A DNA stretch of 44,823 nucleotides, taken from assembly GCA_020851075.1 (NCBI GenBank), contig JADZDL010000158.1, forward strand, positions 1 to 44,823, read 5' to 3'. Below, one piece after another: positions 17,160-26,244 of the stretch. Made by a program: the position numbers and the translations under genes. The notes beneath the pieces were generated by a model that worked only from the letters and a program-made list of their open reading frames with translations, was not told the DNA's origin and made no database searches. Every line of letters starts with the position of its first letter. Within the stretch, counting starts at the first letter, position 1. The stretch is from Planctomycetota bacterium. Lineage in GTDB: Bacteria; Planctomycetota; UBA1135; UBA2386.

Positions 17160-19198
17160 GTCGTGCCTCGCGGATCCAACCGCGCTGGCTGCTCGCAGAG
17201 CCAGAGGGCGCGCAGCAGTTCACCGCTGTTCCACGCCTGCGCGAAGGTGCCGCCGGGGCGCTGCGGCTCGTCACCATCGAACACTTCACTCACGTGGTCG
17301 AGCCCCGCGCGGTCGAGTTCGGGCAGGAACCCGGCGAGCCACGCCCGCAGCTCCAAGACCACCTTGCTGCGCTTCTGCTTGCTGACCGCGCGCAACGCCG
17401 CCTCGACATAGAAGCCTCCGAGCCACGGCCAGGCTGTACCCTGATGGTAGGCACCATCGCGCGAGTCGATGCCTCCTTCGTAGCGCCCGCGGTATGCAGG
17501 ATCGCGCGGCGACAACGTGCGCAGCCCGCGCGGCGTCAACAACTCCGCCGCGGCCTTCTTCACGACCCCAGCCCGCTGCACCAGCGTGAGCGGCGAATGC
17601 GGCAGCGCCGCGGCGAGCACCATGTTGGGGCGCACAGCCGGATCGATCACGCCGGCCAACACGCGGTCGGCGAGACACTGTTCGTCGGCGCGCCAGAACC
17701 GGCGCACGAACGCTTCACCACAACGATCGCGCAGCTCGCGGAAGCGCCCTTCGCCGTGTTCGACGAGCACCGCGAGCAGCGAATACCACAGCCCCTGGAT
17801 CTCCACCGGCTGGCCCGCGCGCGGTGTCACCGGACCACGGCTCGTGCGCGCATCCATCCACGTCGCGTTGAGGTCTTCGCGACCGGCGAGCAGCAGCCCT
17901 TCGGCATCGACAGCAAGGCCCAATTCGGTGCCACCCACATACGCATCGGCAATGCTCGCGAGGGCGGGCACCAGCACGGTGCGCACGAGCTCGGCGTTGC
18001 CACCCGCAGCCGCGAAGCGCTGCACGGCGAGCGCGAACCACAGCGCGGCATCGCAGCTGCCGTAGTGGCTGTCGGCCTTGGTACGGCCATAGATATTTGG
18101 CAACAGCCCCGCCCGCAGGAACGGCAACGCCCCTTGCAGCACCGCTTCGCACACCGCCAACTGGTCGCGCGCGATCGACAACCCCGGCAGGGCCACAAAC
18201 ACGTCCCGGCCCCACTCGCCAAACCAGGGATAGCCCGCGAGCACGCCGGGCCGATCGCCAACCGCGCGGTAGAAGAAATCCGCCGCGGTGCGATCGAGGC
18301 GCGCCCGCAACGGATCCGCCGCCGTGGCCACCGCGTGCTCCCGATCGTTCGCGCGCGCGGCGATCGTGTTCCAGGTGGCCTCCGGCTGTTCGCAGACTGA
18401 GCCCAGCGAGAATGCGGCAACCGCGACCTGGCCTGGGCCGAGGTCGAGTTCGAGCACGCCGGGGCTCCAACGATCGCCCTGGTGGTCGTAACCACGCGCG
18501 CGATCCTCGGCGTAGAGGAAGCCGCGATACCAGGCCGGCTCGCCGCGGAACGCCGCTACGCCGTCGACCGTGAGCCACAACATCGGCAGCGCTGGTTCTG
18601 GCTGGAAACCCCAGCTCGCGCCGCGCACGTGCACGGTGGCGTCCCACGACTCGTTCGCGGGTGGCAGATGGTCGGCGTCGCAGAGCCCGAGCAAGGGGCG
18701 CACGGACAGACGCACGAGGGCCGAGCCGAGGTTGCGCCAGCGCACGCACAAACAGGGCTCGGCCGCCCCTTCACCACCTTCGCTCCGCAACAGTTGCACG
18801 GAACGTTCGATCGCAAACGAATGCCCATCCGGCGTCACACCGCGGAAGGTCCAGCATGGCCAGGGCCGGTGTTCGAACGTGACCACGGCCTGCGGCGCCA
18901 TCGGCTGGGCCATCGTCGCCCAGTGCGCGTGCAACAAGGACACCGCCGAATCGCCGGTGCCAAGGCGTTCGTGCAGGCCGGCGACGATCATCTGCCGTCG
19001 GGCCGAGTCCGGCAGGCGCGCCACCCACAGGCCGTGGTAGCGGCGCGTCGCCAGATCCGCGGTGGTGCCGCAGGCGTAACCGCCGCGACCGTCGGTGAGC
19101 AACCACTCCGTCGCCGCGGGTGCAGCCGGGGCGGCTTTCGAGGTTGCGGGAGAAATGGCAGGATGAGTCAAGTTCTGGGGCCCGGACACGCGAGACAA
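17156..19198 (-). CDS. Glycogen debranching enzyme (GH133-like amylo-alpha-1,6-glucosidase)
   Basis: About 680 residues. The N-terminal GDE domain begins near EWLLTDGRGGYACGT. The C-terminal (alpha/alpha)6 glucosidase domain has YPWFGEWGRDVFVALPGL, LNATWMDAR, HQGTAWPWLGG and FAQAWNSGELLRALW, all typical of the archaeal/bacterial debranching enzyme. It hydrolyses alpha-1,6 branch points left by phosphorylase. The start is uncertain: no ATG fits, TTG 19196-19198 is the longest choice and GTG 19187-19189 is another, and all lie in a poorly conserved Ala/Pro-rich head. It is first in the gene train that runs through GH57 and the synthase/phosphorylase to Ku, and it is divergent from glgC. Confidence 0.92.
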   Translation of the reverse strand: MSRVSGPQNLTHPAISPATSKAAPAAPAATEWLLTDGRGGYACGTTADLATRRYHGLWVARLPDSARRQMIVAGLHERLGTGDSAVSLLHAHWATMAQPMAPQAVVTFEHRPWPCWTFRGVTPDGHSFAIERSVQLLRSEGGEGAAEPCLCVRWRNLGSALVRLSVRPLLGLCDADHLPPANESWDATVHVRGASWGFQPEPALPMLWLTVDGVAAFRGEPAWYRGFLYAEDRARGYDHQGDRWSPGVLELDLGPGQVAVAAFSLGSVCEQPEATWNTIAARANDREHAVATAADPLRARLDRTAADFFYRAVGDRPGVLAGYPWFGEWGRDVFVALPGLSIARDQLAVCEAVLQGALPFLRAGLLPNIYGRTKADSHYGSCDAALWFALAVQRFAAAGGNAELVRTVLVPALASIADAYVGGTELGLAVDAEGLLLAGREDLNATWMDARTSRGPVTPRAGQPVEIQGLWYSLLAVLVEHGEGRFRELRDRCGEAFVRRFWRADEQCLADRVLAGVIDPAVRPNMVLAAALPHSPLTLVQRAGVVKKAAAELLTPRGLRTLSPRDPAYRGRYEGGIDSRDGAYHQGTAWPWLGGFYVEAALRAVSKQKRSKVVLELRAWLAGFLPELDRAGLDHVSEVFDGDEPQRPGGTFAQAWNSGELLRALWLCEQPARLDPRGTT

Positions 19199-19336
19199 GG
19201 ACTGGAGCCTACGTCGTCAACTGCCGGTATCAACGTTCCTTCCGCGTAGGATTCCGCCGGCTGCCTCTGTCCTCGCCCGCCCCCCTGCTGCATCCTACGG
19301 GCTCCGTCCCGCACCCACCCGAGTCCCACACTCGCC
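19199..19336. promoter_or_regulatory. Divergent control region between debranching enzyme and glgC
   Basis: A 138-bp gap between outward-reading glycogen genes. It should hold promoters for both the 11-kb minus-strand train and glgC, giving a single point for coordinated control. A C-rich tract (CCCGCCCCCCTG) sits at about 19276-19288. I see no clear operator repeat. Confidence 0.5.
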
Positions 19337-20575
19337 ATGGTCAGTCTGGACCTCAAGAACACCGTCGTCTTCCTGCTCGCCGGCGGCGAAGGAAGCCGTC
19401 TCAAACCGCTCACGCAGAACCGGGCCAAGCCTGCGGTTCCGTTCGGTGGCTGCTATCGCATCATCGATTTTGCGCTGAGCAACTGCATCCACTCAGGCCT
19501 GCGCCGCATCAACCTGCTCACGCAGTACCAGGCGCGGTCGCTCGAAGAGCACATCCGCTTCGGCTGGAACTTCCTGCCGCGCCGACTCGAGCAGTGGATC
19601 ACGTGCACGCCACCCCACCACGTCACGGTGGGCAAATGGTACCGCGGCACCGCCGATGCGATCTTCCACAACCTCGACACGATCGATGACTGGAAGCCAC
19701 CGAATGTGCTCGTGCTGTCGGGGGACCACATCTACCAGATGGACTACCGCGACATGCTGCGCGAGCACGTCGAGCATCAAGCGGCGTTGACGATCGGCGC
19801 GGTCCGCATCCCGATCGCGCAGGCCAACCGCTTCGGCATCCTGCAGATCGCGGCGGATGGCCGTGTCACGGGTTTCGTCGAGAAGCCGAAGACCAACGCG
19901 CCCGAGATCCCGGGCGATCCAGGCTTCTGCCTCGCGTCGATGGGCATCTACGTGTTTGAAACGCAGGAACTCGTGCGCCGGCTCAAGGCCGACAACGCGA
20001 TGCCGGAGGGCCAAGGCGGCGACTTCGGCCACCACGTGATCCCACGCATGATCGACCAGGTGCCCGTCTACGCGCACTTCTTCCGCGGCATCGAAGGGGA
20101 GACCTCTCCCTACTGGCGCGACGTTGGCACGATCGAAGCCCTGTTCGACGCCAACATGGACCTGTGCGCCGTGAAGCCGCAGTTGAACCTCTACAACAAG
20201 GACTGGCCGACCTACACGCTGTGGCACAACGACCCGCCGGCGAAGACGGTGTTCTCCGAAGTCGGCGACGGCCGCCGCGCCGAAGTGCAGGATTCCCTGC
20301 TCTGCCCGGGCGTCGTGGTGTCCGGCGGCAAGGTGCGCCGATCCGTGCTCAGCAATCGCGTCTACGTTGATGAGCACAGCGAGCTCGACGAGTGCATCGT
20401 GATGCGCGGTGCGCGCATCGGCAAACGCTGCAAGCTGCGGCGCACGATCGTCGACAAGTGGAACGTGATCCCCGACGGCACCGTGATCGGCTACGACGCG
20501 GTGGCGGATCGCAAGCGCTTCACGGTGTCCGAGTCCGGCATCGTGGTCGTCGAACACGGCCACGCCTGGGACTGA
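19337..20575 (+). CDS. glgC: Glucose-1-phosphate adenylyltransferase (ADP-glucose pyrophosphorylase)
   Basis: 412 residues, normal family length. The nucleotidyltransferase loop LAGGEGSRLKPLTQNRAKPA is at residue 14, followed by FGGCYRIIDFALSN, KWYRGTADAIF, LSGDHIYQMDY and GFVEKPK (glucose-1-phosphate site). The C-terminal left-handed beta-helix carries hexapeptide-like repeats and ends with DGTVIGYDAVADRKRFTVS. It converts glucose-1-phosphate and ATP to ADP-glucose, the committed step of bacterial glycogen synthesis, and is usually allosterically controlled. It starts at ATG 19337 with no strong Shine-Dalgarno sequence and is divergent from the glycogen/NHEJ train. Confidence 0.97.
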   Translation: MVSLDLKNTVVFLLAGGEGSRLKPLTQNRAKPAVPFGGCYRIIDFALSNCIHSGLRRINLLTQYQARSLEEHIRFGWNFLPRRLEQWITCTPPHHVTVGKWYRGTADAIFHNLDTIDDWKPPNVLVLSGDHIYQMDYRDMLREHVEHQAALTIGAVRIPIAQANRFGILQIAADGRVTGFVEKPKTNAPEIPGDPGFCLASMGIYVFETQELVRRLKADNAMPEGQGGDFGHHVIPRMIDQVPVYAHFFRGIEGETSPYWRDVGTIEALFDANMDLCAVKPQLNLYNKDWPTYTLWHNDPPAKTVFSEVGDGRRAEVQDSLLCPGVVVSGGKVRRSVLSNRVYVDEHSELDECIVMRGARIGKRCKLRRTIVDKWNVIPDGTVIGYDAVADRKRFTVSESGIVVVEHGHAWD

Positions 20576-20612
20576 AGTCCGGCAGCCGGGCAATCATGGC
20601 CCGGAAACCCAA

Positions 20613-20635
20613 CGCCGGGGCCTAGGACCCCGGCG
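20613..20635. terminator. Bidirectional terminator hairpin between glgC and the cytochrome gene
   Basis: CGCCGGGG (20613-20620) and CCCCGGCG (20628-20635) form a perfect 8-bp stem with a 7-nt loop between convergent genes. A second smaller hairpin, CCGGGC with GCCCGG, lies just before it at about 20586-20604. No T-run follows either one. Confidence 0.6.
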
Positions 20636-20638
20636 GCC

Positions 20639-22327
20639 TCAATCTTCGCTGCGCGCGACCACGCCCGCCACGTCCGGAGTCTTCGACGCCGCGTCATACA
20701 TGGCGACGAAGGTCTTGCACGCCGGCATGTCGACGGAGCGCAGCGAATCGACCCAGTGCGCCGGGATCGGCTGGTAACGCACCCAGGCCACCACGGTCAC
20801 CGGACCGGTCTCCTTCGCCAGCGGAATCGCGAAGTTGACCGTGTCGCCACCCGCCGTGAAGTCGAGATCGTTGCCGATTCCCTTGGGCGCCGTGTCTTCG
20901 GCGTGCGGTCCATCGCGGCGCCAACCCTTCGGCAACAACCGCGTGTCCTTGCCGCGCGTCGCCATATGCGTGAGGTGCATCGTCGGCTCGCCCTTCTCGT
21001 CGTTGGCGACCATTTCCCAGATCACGACCTGCGATGGATCGGTCACGCGCGTGTAGTGCGGTTGCCGCAGTTCGTCCGCGACATTGGCGAGGTGCCCATC
21101 CGCGGTCCACCCGCCGCTGTCGAACACCACCTGGTTGCCATCGCGCACCTGGACATGCAGCCAGGCGCGGCGCGACGGGTAGCCGGTCGGGAACTTGTGG
21201 CCCGTGAGGTTCTCGACGCGCACGGCAAACTCCAGTGCCCCTTCCCCGCGCGTGATCTCGCCGATCGTCATCGCCACGGTCTCGTTGGCAAGCAGACGCC
21301 GCGAAGCCATCGCGTTGCGCTGCAAGGCCTCGACATCGGCAGTGACGCCCAGGGCCTCCTTGTTGGCGGCCAGCAGGTCCAGCAGGAACGCGTTGCCGCC
21401 GACGAACGAATGGGCGCGGAAGTGGTCGCGCACCGGGATCAGGAAGTCGCGACCGCCCGGGTTGCGCGCGATGCGCATCGAGCCGAGGTCCGCCATATGG
21501 CATTCCTGGCAGGTTCGGCTCTGCTCGGTCTTGCCACTCTCATCCTGGAAGATGCTGTTGCGCCATTCGAGGTACGGCGTCTGCTCGGGGAACTTCACAC
21601 CAGCATGCTCCGTGTGCAGCGTATGGCAGGACGCACACAGCGCCGAACTCTGCACGTGGGCCCCATGCACGGGCTGGTAGCTGGCCATGTTCTGCATTGG
21701 CGTCGCCACGGGCTCCGCGTACGGACCGAAGATGCGGCGACCACGTTGGATCTTCGGCTTGCCCGCGAACGTCTCTTCGGTGCCAAGCCCTTCGGCCTGG
21801 ATCTGATGGCACACCGTGCACGAAACACCATCGCGCGCCCGCGGATCAGCCGCGGCGTCCGCCACGGCAATCGGCCCCTGTCCGGCGATGCGGCGACTGT
21901 GGTGCACCATCGGCGCGTGGCAGCGCATGCAGAGGGCCTGCACGTCTTCGGCGTTCTCCGGATCCGCCGCCATTTCCTTTTCGACCTGCGCGCGCCAGTA
22001 GGGATCCAGGAAGCTGTTGGCCATCACCGAGGCTTGCCAGAGTTTGTGCGGCGATACCTCTTCACTGGTCGCCGTGCGCATCGCGAGCGCGTTCTTCGCA
22101 TTGCTGTGGCACATCGCACAGCCGTCGCCGGTAGCGAACACCTCGTTGCGCCCCGAAGGCCGCACCGGCCCCCGCCAGCCCGGCCCTGGGCCAAGGCCAG
22201 TCTTTGGATCCTGGGTCTTCCGGTCGGGGGCCTTCGGCTGGGGATCCTGCTGGGGATCCTGCACGAACGCCCCCAGCGAAAGCCACGCCACGAGAACCAT
22301 CGAGAACGAAACCGGAGACACTCGCAC
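20639..22327 (-). CDS. Exported five-haem c-type cytochrome
   Basis: 562 residues from GTG 22325-22327, with GAGG 8 bp upstream and an N-terminal signal (SMVLVAWLSLGAFVQ). Five CXXCH haem sites are visible in order: CAMCH, CMRCH, CTVCH, CASCH and CQECH. They all lie in the N-terminal half, spaced as in the multihaem cytochrome c family frequent in planctomycetes and deltaproteobacteria. The C-terminal third is a beta-sandwich-like domain with ENLTGHKFPTGYPSRRAWLH, found in many such proteins. It probably transfers electrons in the periplasm or outside the cell, and the partner and substrate are unknown. It follows the esterase gene after 26 bp and ends against a shared terminator with glgC. 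Confidence 0.9.
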   Translation of the reverse strand: MRVSPVSFSMVLVAWLSLGAFVQDPQQDPQPKAPDRKTQDPKTGLGPGPGWRGPVRPSGRNEVFATGDGCAMCHSNAKNALAMRTATSEEVSPHKLWQASVMANSFLDPYWRAQVEKEMAADPENAEDVQALCMRCHAPMVHHSRRIAGQGPIAVADAAADPRARDGVSCTVCHQIQAEGLGTEETFAGKPKIQRGRRIFGPYAEPVATPMQNMASYQPVHGAHVQSSALCASCHTLHTEHAGVKFPEQTPYLEWRNSIFQDESGKTEQSRTCQECHMADLGSMRIARNPGGRDFLIPVRDHFRAHSFVGGNAFLLDLLAANKEALGVTADVEALQRNAMASRRLLANETVAMTIGEITRGEGALEFAVRVENLTGHKFPTGYPSRRAWLHVQVRDGNQVVFDSGGWTADGHLANVADELRQPHYTRVTDPSQVVIWEMVANDEKGEPTMHLTHMATRGKDTRLLPKGWRRDGPHAEDTAPKGIGNDLDFTAGGDTVNFAIPLAKETGPVTVVAWVRYQPIPAHWVDSLRSVDMPACKTFVAMYDAASKTPDVAGVVARSED

Positions 22328-22353
22328 AGCAGGAACCTCAAAAAAGAAATCGT

Positions 22354-23118
22354 CTACGAACCGGGCGCCACTGCCGCAGCCTTTGGCGGCAGGAACTCAG
22401 CAAGGAACTGCGGCAACATCTTGCGCCACGTCACCCAGTCGTGCCGCCAGGTCTTGTCCCACGCATCGACGCGATTGGGAATGCCCTTCGGACCGAGCAC
22501 CCGCTCGACCTTCCAGCTCTGCTCGGGATCCTCGTAGTCGCCCTGGCCGTGCGCGAGCAGGATGAAGCGCTGCTTCAGCAGGTCGAGGTGCTTGCCCCCG
22601 AGGTGCGGCACGAAGTCGATCGGCGAGCTCTCGTAGTAGTCCTTGTTGATCCGCCCCTCGAGGAAACGGTTCATGTTGTAGGTGCCACTCAAGCACAGCG
22701 CGTGGCTGAACACGTCGGGATGGCGACACACCGAAGCAAGCGCGTTGAAGGCGCCGATCGAAGCACCCGCAGCCCAGATCAGGCCGCCGTTGCCGCCGCA
22801 ATCGCGGTGTATCGCCGGCACCACTTCGCGGTAGATGCAGTTGTCGAACTTGTTCTGCATGGCGGCGGCATCTTCGAGCGTCTTGCACTCCTTGAGCCAC
22901 GCCATGCCCGCGATCGAATCGACGACGTAGACCTTCAGGCGCAGGTCCTTCAGGAAGTCGCCGATCGCCGAGATCATGTGGAACCGCTCGGGCTCCTCGG
23001 CATCCCCGCCCGCCGTCGGGAACAACAAGAGCGGCGTGCCACTCACGCCATAACGCACGAACGTGATCTCGCGGCCACCTAGGGCCGGGGACTTCCAGGT
23101 GATCTTGTGCTTGCTCAC
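22354..23118 (-). CDS. Cytoplasmic alpha/beta-hydrolase esterase
   Basis: 254 residues from GTG 23116-23118, overlapping the ATP-grasp stop as GTGA. It has a serine-hydrolase nucleophile elbow, AAGASIGAFNA (S120). The C-terminal RHDWVTWRKMLPQFL probably supplies the catalytic His (H226), as in esterase-D-like or predicted esterase families. No signal peptide is present. The overlap with an ATP-grasp gene suggests it hydrolyses or transfers an ester or acyl group on that enzyme's substrate or product. The true substrate is unknown. Confidence 0.85.
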   Translation of the reverse strand: MSKHKITWKSPALGGREITFVRYGVSGTPLLLFPTAGGDAEEPERFHMISAIGDFLKDLRLKVYVVDSIAGMAWLKECKTLEDAAAMQNKFDNCIYREVVPAIHRDCGGNGGLIWAAGASIGAFNALASVCRHPDVFSHALCLSGTYNMNRFLEGRINKDYYESSPIDFVPHLGGKHLDLLKQRFILLAHGQGDYEDPEQSWKVERVLGPKGIPNRVDAWDKTWRHDWVTWRKMLPQFLAEFLPPKAAAVAPGS

Positions 23119-24362
23119 TTCTTCGACTCCTTCTCGGCATCCGCGACGGACTGCTGCACGATTCCGAAGAATCGCGCCGCGAAGTCAGCGACCTCGTGCG
23201 CGGGGTAGATGTTCTGGACCTTCTTCAAGATGGCTTCCTTGCAGCGATCGCTGCGGAACCACGCGCGCGCGGCCTCTTCGAGCGGCCCCATGTGCTTCTT
23301 GCAGAACTCGGCGAATTGGTCGCTCTGCAGGCGTTCGCGGGCGATCTTGGCGTAGCCCTTGAGCTTCTCGCGGTACGGCAGGTCCTTCTTGGCAATCGCG
23401 TAGAACGGCTCGAAATCGAGCGTCTTGCGCATCGGGCGCTTCGTCGCCGCGCAGAACAGCGCCCACTTGAGGTTGCTCGTCACATACCACGGCCAGTGGT
23501 AGTGGATCGAGTTCACCTGGCTGTCCGGGCACGGGTTCGCGAAGTCGATCGGATAGAACACGCCGTCCTTGCGCAGCGCTTCGCAGCTGTTGAAGTCCCA
23601 GCCGAAGAACGTGTTGATCGTGAGGCAGGTGTCGATCATCACCTGCTCGTCGTCCTTGCTGCAGAAGTTGCGATCGGTCAGGTAGCGACCGTGCAGCGGT
23701 TGGCTGGCGTCGTATTTGATCACGCGCACCTGCGGGCCGATGCCGACCGCGCGCACGAACAGGTCAAAGCCCGCGACGGCCTTCTGCACGTGCATGAGCC
23801 ACTTCTCGCTCTTCTCGTAGGTCTCGCGCAGCTCGGCCTCGTTGTCGACCTTGCTGACGCCTTGCCAGCCGCCGCCGTCGTATGGCTTCATGAACTGCGG
23901 ATAACCGAGTTCGTTGCCCCACTTGCCGAGGTCAAACAACCGCGCGTAGGCCTTCAGCGTGTAGTCGAGGTCCGCCTTCGGCTCGTAGTTCTTCTGCGGC
24001 ACCATGATCGTCTCGGGGATCGGCATGCCGAGCGCCGTCATCGCGCAGTAGGTCGAGTGCTTCTCGTAACTCTGCACCGACCACGGGTTGTTGTAGACGT
24101 AGAGCCCGTCCATGAGGACCGACTTCTTGATCCACTCGCGCTGGATCGCGAGCCAGTGCGTGAGGCGGTCGACGACGACGTCGTACTTGCAACCTTGCTG
24201 CAGCTTGAACGGCTCGATGGCCGTGCGTTCGCATGCGAACGTGACGACATCCTTGCCGAGCTTCAGCTCGAGTTTGCTGTCGGCGAGGATCTGTTCGAAA
24301 GCCAGCGGCCAACAGATGTCGGCGCCGAGGGAGAGTCCGATATTGCGGGTGACGGAGGGCAT
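23115..24362 (-). CDS. ATP-grasp ligase of unknown substrate
   Basis: 415 residues from ATG 24360-24362; a longer start would add 47 low-complexity residues. The ATP-grasp fold is inferred from QFMKPYDGGGWQGVSKV (K159 and the glycine-rich loop), WLMHVQKAVAGFDLFVRAVG, and the metal-binding end FFGWDFNSCEALRKDGVFYP followed by IDFANPCPD (D273, N276). The N-terminal part has CMTALG-MPIPETIMVP-type pre-ATP-grasp features. Such enzymes form amide or thioester bonds through an acyl phosphate, and no known subfamily is recognisable. The C-terminal 120 residues are helical and unusual. It is tightly coupled to an esterase gene and lies downstream of two more hydrolases. Confidence 0.8.
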   Translation of the reverse strand: MPSVTRNIGLSLGADICWPLAFEQILADSKLELKLGKDVVTFACERTAIEPFKLQQGCKYDVVVDRLTHWLAIQREWIKKSVLMDGLYVYNNPWSVQSYEKHSTYCAMTALGMPIPETIMVPQKNYEPKADLDYTLKAYARLFDLGKWGNELGYPQFMKPYDGGGWQGVSKVDNEAELRETYEKSEKWLMHVQKAVAGFDLFVRAVGIGPQVRVIKYDASQPLHGRYLTDRNFCSKDDEQVMIDTCLTINTFFGWDFNSCEALRKDGVFYPIDFANPCPDSQVNSIHYHWPWYVTSNLKWALFCAATKRPMRKTLDFEPFYAIAKKDLPYREKLKGYAKIARERLQSDQFAEFCKKHMGPLEEAARAWFRSDRCKEAILKKVQNIYPAHEVADFAARFFGIVQQSVADAEKESKK

Positions 24363-24454
24363 GGTGCAGCGGGGAGCGTGGGCAGCCACTATGCCGGGGC
24401 CCCGCGGCCGGAGCCAGCGTCGGCTTGCAGACTCGTACCGGCCCTGGCCGGGGC

Positions 24455-25111
24455 TCAGCGCTCGGCGAGGACCATCACCGGGCCGTGCTTGCGGTCGAGC
24501 CACTCCAGCACGCGCCGCGCATCCGCCGCCGCCACCGCCACGCAGCCCGCGGTCGGCTGATCCGGCCCGGACCAGACGTGGAAGAAGATCGCGCTGCCAC
24601 GGCCGGGCACGACCGGGGCCGTGTTGTACTCGATGACGGCGCCCACCGAATACGCATCGTCCTCGCGGCGCATCGCCTCGGCGGACACCTTGGGCTTGCC
24701 CTGAACCCAGGTGTTGTAGTCCGGCGCCGTCGCCTCATCGACCCAGTAGTCGTCGGCGGTGGCTTGCCGGTACTGCAGGCCCGTGGCCAACGTCGGCGCA
24801 TACCCGAACGCGGTCTGCAGCGGATAGATGCCGGCCGGCGTGTGGCCGTCGCCTTCGCGTTTCTGCGCGCCAGCGATCACACCCGTTCGCCCCACCACCG
24901 CCGGCAACGGACCCAGCGCGAGCTTCCAACCGTTGGCGCTGCGTTCATACGCAGCAAGCAACGCATGGATCGATCCCGCCGCCGACGGCCGCACCACCAC
25001 GACCTGGGTCGCCGACGCCGGCACCGTTGGCAACAGAGAATCCATGGCCGAGTTCATGGTGCAACCAGCAAGAGCGAACGAAAGCAACGCCGCGCGCATG
25101 AGGCCGCTCAT
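24455..25111 (-). CDS. L,D-transpeptidase (YkuD) lipoprotein
   Basis: 218 residues. ATG 25109-25111 overlaps the preceding stop as ATGA and gives a lipoprotein signal with lipobox LAGC (C17). The YkuD catalytic region is clear: IFFHVWSGPDQPTAGCVAV, with H178 and C190. Upstream is the family's KREGDGHTPAGIYPL stretch, as in the ErfK/YafK-like branch. It would form or edit L,D-crosslinks in peptidoglycan, or attach proteins to it, from a membrane-anchored position. It is the only exported member of the S51/Fes/ATP-grasp/esterase group. The gap to the ATP-grasp gene is 92 bp, so transcription could be interrupted there. Confidence 0.9.
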   Translation of the reverse strand: MSGLMRAALLSFALAGCTMNSAMDSLLPTVPASATQVVVVRPSAAGSIHALLAAYERSANGWKLALGPLPAVVGRTGVIAGAQKREGDGHTPAGIYPLQTAFGYAPTLATGLQYRQATADDYWVDEATAPDYNTWVQGKPKVSAEAMRREDDAYSVGAVIEYNTAPVVPGRGSAIFFHVWSGPDQPTAGCVAVAAADARRVLEWLDRKHGPVMVLAER

Positions 25112-26244
25112 TCGTAGACGAGCCACAGCGGGCCCGGGAACAAGAACGACAGCCCTTCGCGCAGACGATCGCGCCAGTTCTCCCAGTTGTGGCCGTCGTT
25201 GGCCTCGCGGAACTTCACGGTCATGCCGGTCTCCTGCAACAGCGGCACGAGCGACCGATTGTAGTAGATCAACGATTCGTAGACGCCGCAGCTCACAAAG
25301 ACCGTGTCCGACGGGCGGCCTGGCTTCCGGCGGAATTCGTTGACGAACTTCACGACCGGGTCAAACACCGGCCCACGATCGTGTTCGCCGATCTCGGTGA
25401 ACACAAACGATCCCGACTGCAGCAGCAATCTGCCGAACACGCCCGGGTGGCGCCACGCCGTCGACAACGACGCCACCGCGCCAAAACTCGCACCGACCAG
25501 CGCACGCGCCGAGGGCTGGCGCACGAGCGGCAGCAACGCCTCCATCGCCGGCAACAGATCCTGCACGAGAAAGTCCGCGTGCCGCGGATCCGCGGCGTAT
25601 TCGTTCATGCGATCCGGCGACTGCGTCATCACCGCGATCAGCGGCGGGATCTCCATGCGGTGGATCAGGTTGTCGAGCACGGCCTGCAAGCACGCAAACC
25701 CGAGATAGTCAAATCCGTCGTGCACGATGAGCATCGGATACCGCCGCGTCTCGCGGAATCGCGCCGGGCGATAGATCTTGATCTCGCGCCAACCACCAAA
25801 CACCTTGCTGTCGACGTGACGATCCTCGACCGTGCCACAGCGCGCATCGGGATCTTCGACGGTCCAGTCCGGCGGGTGGTATCCCTCGCCATAGACCACC
25901 GAATTGGCGCCAAACGGGTCGCGCGCGGCGTGCTGGTTCAACGGATCGCGGATCAGCGTGCCGCGGCCGTACATCGCAACGCCGAGCTTGTACTCCATGC
26001 GCGAGCACGGCGGCAGATCGATCTGCAGCACCCAACAATCGCTCTTGCCGATGCGACGGAACGGCAGCTGGCCGGGCAACCCGTGGATCCAGTGGTGCAG
26101 CGTCACCTCCTGGGCATCCCCACAGAACAGGAACGTGACGTTGCGGCCTTGCACGTGCGGGAACGAGCTGCGCGCGATCAGGCTCTCCACCGCGCGCCGG
26201 CCTTGCGCGACCGCCTGCTCGACTTCGTGGATGAGGTTGCTCAT
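25108..26244 (-). CDS. Enterochelin-esterase-like (Fes/esterase D) hydrolase
   Basis: 378 residues from ATG 26242-26244; the ATGA overlap with the S51 gene and the next gene's overlap fix its limits. An N-terminal beta-sandwich (about 35-130, with VTFLFCGDAQEVTLHHW) resembles the CBM48/Fes N-domain. The esterase domain follows, with nucleophile S253 in LVGASFGAVASL and H352 in NDGHNWENWRDRL, close to the Fes family pattern. No signal peptide is present. Fes proteins split trilactone siderophores, but there are no siderophore genes nearby, so another ester or a polyester- or peptide-linked substrate is more likely. Confidence 0.85.
   Translation of the reverse strand: MSNLIHEVEQAVAQGRRAVESLIARSSFPHVQGRNVTFLFCGDAQEVTLHHWIHGLPGQLPFRRIGKSDCWVLQIDLPPCSRMEYKLGVAMYGRGTLIRDPLNQHAARDPFGANSVVYGEGYHPPDWTVEDPDARCGTVEDRHVDSKVFGGWREIKIYRPARFRETRRYPMLIVHDGFDYLGFACLQAVLDNLIHRMEIPPLIAVMTQSPDRMNEYAADPRHADFLVQDLLPAMEALLPLVRQPSARALVGASFGAVASLSTAWRHPGVFGRLLLQSGSFVFTEIGEHDRGPVFDPVVKFVNEFRRKPGRPSDTVFVSCGVYESLIYYNRSLVPLLQETGMTVKFREANDGHNWENWRDRLREGLSFLFPGPLWLVYE

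Noticed and set aside
24438..24451. Short hairpin CCGGC-CCTG-GCCGG between the L,D-transpeptidase and ATP-grasp genes
   Set aside because: Only 5 bp of stem and no T-run, so common by chance in DNA this GC-rich. Not called a terminator.
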